Below are positions 4,768 through 6,147 of a stretch of DNA of 6,147 nucleotides, piece by piece. Made by a program: the position numbers and the translations under genes. The number at the start of each line of letters is the position of its first letter. The first letter of the stretch is position 1. The notes beneath the pieces were generated by a model. It was not told where the DNA came from. It searched no databases and worked only from the letters and a program-made list of their open reading frames with translations. This DNA comes from Acidobacteriota bacterium (GTDB lineage: Bacteria > Acidobacteriota > Polarisedimenticolia > J045), in contig JALTMS010000244.1 in assembly GCA_027001345.1 (NCBI GenBank), forward strand, positions 1 through 6,147. The letters run 5' to 3'.

Positions 4768-5832
4768 GTGTTCTGGAGTCGCTGGAAGAAGAAAAAGCAA
4801 ACACCGCCGGCCAGGGAAGAACGCTCGGCAGCCGCAACGGCGGTGGCCCCGGCACCGCCCTCCGGCCCTTCGGAGTCGATGCCCCACAAACGCACCACGG
4901 CCCACGGCTGGTTCACCAAGGCCGAGATCGCAGCGCTCAAGGACGTGCGGGACGATCGGCAACTGGCCCAGATCGTCTCGCGGCAGGTCCCCGACGCCTC
5001 CCGGGAGGAAGTGCTCTTCCGCCACAGCCTGTCCCGGGCGATCTACCTCGGCGAGTACGAACTGCCCATCCTGCCCCAGGCCGCGGCCCAGGTGATGGAG
5101 CTGTCGACCAACCCACGGGCGGAGGTCAGCGACTACGTCCAGGTGATCGAATCGGATCACTCCCTGGTGCGAGCGATCGTCGATACCGCCAACTCCTCCT
5201 TCTTCGCCTCCCTCTCTGGCTCGGCCACTGTCGAGCAGGCCATCGTGCGCATCGGCCTGCGGCAGGTGGATCAGATCACGATGATCCATGCCCTGCGCTC
5301 GAAGGTCTTCCGCGTCGCCGGCTTCGAGCAGATGACCCAGCGGGTGGTCAAACACTCGCTGGCCTCGGCGGTCGCCTCCCAGGTGGTTGCGGAAGCCCTG
5401 TCAGCCACGCGCAACGAAGGGTTCCTCGGCGGACTGTTTCACGACGTGGGCAAGCTGGTGATCCTCGGCCTGGTGGGGCAGGTGCAGCGGCGGCTTTCCT
5501 GGGCCGCTCCTCACGAGCTGGTGGAGTCGGCCTTCGATGCCTACCACGTCTTCACCGGCTCGAGTCTCTGCGCCCACTGGAAATTCCCCGCGGATATATC
5601 CCGGGCCGTCGGAACCCACCACGACCCGGAGCAGGCGTCAGCCCACCGGCTCGACCAGGCGGTCTACCTCGGCAACCTGCTGGCCCACTCTCTGGCCTCC
5701 GGAGAGAGCGCCGTGATCTGCTCGCCTGAGGATCCTGTGCTGCTCGCTGCGGCGTGGACGCCCGAGCGCCTGGCCGAGGTGCGCGGCACGGTGCTCGAAC
5801 ACCTCGAGGCCTACCAGGCTCTCGGCTTCTGA
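4768..5832 (+). CDS. HDOD/HD-domain signalling protein with intact HD residues
   Basis: HDOD-domain protein of 354 residues. The N-terminus, FWSRWKKKK (2-10), is aromatic and strongly basic and is followed by an Ala/Pro-rich linker to about residue 37 and a predicted helical region at 48-95. The HDOD domain runs from YELPILPQAAAQVMEL (97-112) through DHSLVRAIVDTANSS (130-144) and EQAIVRIG (156-163) to about residue 310. Unlike many HDOD proteins it keeps HD-type metal-ligand candidates: His196 (KHSLASAVA), His225-Asp226 in GGLFHDVGKLVIL (221-233), and His284-His285 further on. Metal binding or phosphohydrolase activity is therefore possible; the GYP motif of c-di-GMP phosphodiesterases is absent. 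No receiver, GGDEF or kinase domain is present. The role is inferred to be regulatory in the cytoplasm, possibly near the membrane through the basic tail. It is transcribed divergently from the SDR gene and has no downstream partner on its strand. Confidence 0.93.
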   Translation: MFWSRWKKKKQTPPAREERSAAATAVAPAPPSGPSESMPHKRTTAHGWFTKAEIAALKDVRDDRQLAQIVSRQVPDASREEVLFRHSLSRAIYLGEYELPILPQAAAQVMELSTNPRAEVSDYVQVIESDHSLVRAIVDTANSSFFASLSGSATVEQAIVRIGLRQVDQITMIHALRSKVFRVAGFEQMTQRVVKHSLASAVASQVVAEALSATRNEGFLGGLFHDVGKLVILGLVGQVQRRLSWAAPHELVESAFDAYHVFTGSSLCAHWKFPADISRAVGTHHDPEQASAHRLDQAVYLGNLLAHSLASGESAVICSPEDPVLLAAAWTPERLAEVRGTVLEHLEAYQALGF

Positions 5833-5975
5833 CGTGGCCCGAAAAGATTGGCTCTTCTCACGTACTTGTGGGGACTGCCCTCGGGCGCATGGCGGCCACA
5901 ATCGGGGATCGACCACTCCTTTCGCCCACAGGCACGGTGCGTGAAAGACGGGGCGATGTCTGCGGGCCACCTCTC
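5833..5975. other. Intergenic region between convergent genes, nothing recognised
   Basis: This gap separates the plus-strand HDOD gene from the minus-strand transporter end. I looked for an intrinsic terminator, a small RNA, a short gene and repeats. Only short weak stems (for example GTGG at 5868 with CCAC at 5896) and a pyrimidine-rich TCTC stretch at 5971-5985 are visible, none with a T-run. Confidence 0.5.
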
Positions 5976-6147
5976 TCACTCTCTCGAGCCGGCGAGCCGT
6001 CCCAGCCGTCCGCGGGTGGTAGCGGCGACCAGAGCCCCCGCCAGGCTGGCCACCGCGGCACAGGCGAACAACCCCTGGTAGCCGAGCGCCACCTGCTGGC
6101 GACCGGCGAGGAGGCTACCGAGTCCGATCGCCCCACCGTAGGCAAAG
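5976..6147 (-). CDS. C-terminal end of a probable MFS transporter (partial)
   Basis: The last 56 residues of a membrane protein whose start lies beyond the right edge. It opens with the Gly-rich helix FAYGGAIGLGSLLAG (1-15), then a short polar loop, then LGYQGLFACAAVASLAGALVAA, a second transmembrane helix, and a basic Arg-containing cytoplasmic tail ending at the TGA at 5978-5976. The Gly-rich helix, 'GYxxLF' turn and final helix are typical of transmembrane segments 11 and 12 of major facilitator superfamily transporters. The substrate cannot be told from this fragment. Third codon positions are G/C-rich, as in the neighbouring genes. Another polytopic membrane protein with a similar ending cannot be excluded. 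Confidence 0.66.
   Translation of the reverse strand, partial: FAYGGAIGLGSLLAGRQQVALGYQGLFACAAVASLAGALVAATTRGRLGRLAGSRE

Noticed and set aside
3921..5729. A 602-codon open frame on the plus strand
   Set aside because: It runs antisense to the SDR gene and then out of frame through the second HDOD gene; its translation is rich in Arg, Pro, Gly and Asp without any domain, as expected of a high-GC shadow frame.
5848..6145. Short open frames on both strands at the right end
   Set aside because: Arg/Pro/Ser-rich translations without a ribosome site; the MFS-like reading in a different minus-strand frame is a better explanation.

Overview
The window is GC-rich bacterial chromosomal DNA, with G/C-dominated third codon positions and CCA ends encoded in both tRNA genes. 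A type IV pilin-like prepilin, a secreted protein and a Mut7-C RNase protein point to a Gram-negative of a high-GC lineage, perhaps Acidobacteriota or a deltaproteobacterium-like group. That placement is inference; there is no phylogenetic marker to settle it.

Layout from left to right: (1) 1-1383, minus strand: a two-gene operon of a small exported beta-rich protein and, overlapping it by the GTGA junction, a membrane-embedded M28-type zinc peptidase whose 3' end lies off the left edge. (2) 1387-1510: divergent intergenic region with an 8-bp inverted repeat. (3) 1511-3657, plus strand: an HDOD-domain protein without the HD metal residues, a GspG-like pseudopilin behind a structured leader, and a stand-alone Mut7-C RNase/zinc-ribbon protein. 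(4) 3654-3867: a sigma70-type promoter that overlaps the Mut7-C stop codon and drives tRNA-Val(UAC) and tRNA-Asp(GUC). (5) 3912-4688, minus strand: a YdfG-like short-chain dehydrogenase. (6) 4689-4767: a compact divergent promoter region with repeats. (7) 4768-5832, plus strand: a second HDOD protein that keeps the HD metal residues. (8) 5976-6147, minus strand: the C-terminal end of a probable MFS transporter, entering from the right edge.

No single pathway joins these genes. The recurring theme is signalling and surface biology: two HDOD output/regulatory proteins of opposite active-site status lie about 2.4 kb apart, one of them just upstream of an orphan pseudopilin, and an exported protein is coupled to a membrane peptidase. 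I see no mobile element, CRISPR array, phage gene or defence island. Most of the window looks like ordinary housekeeping and accessory chromosome, and the notable points are modest. No stretch of more than 300 bases lacks a gene; the longest gaps are 2372-2520 (two hairpins) and 5833-5975 (nothing recognisable).
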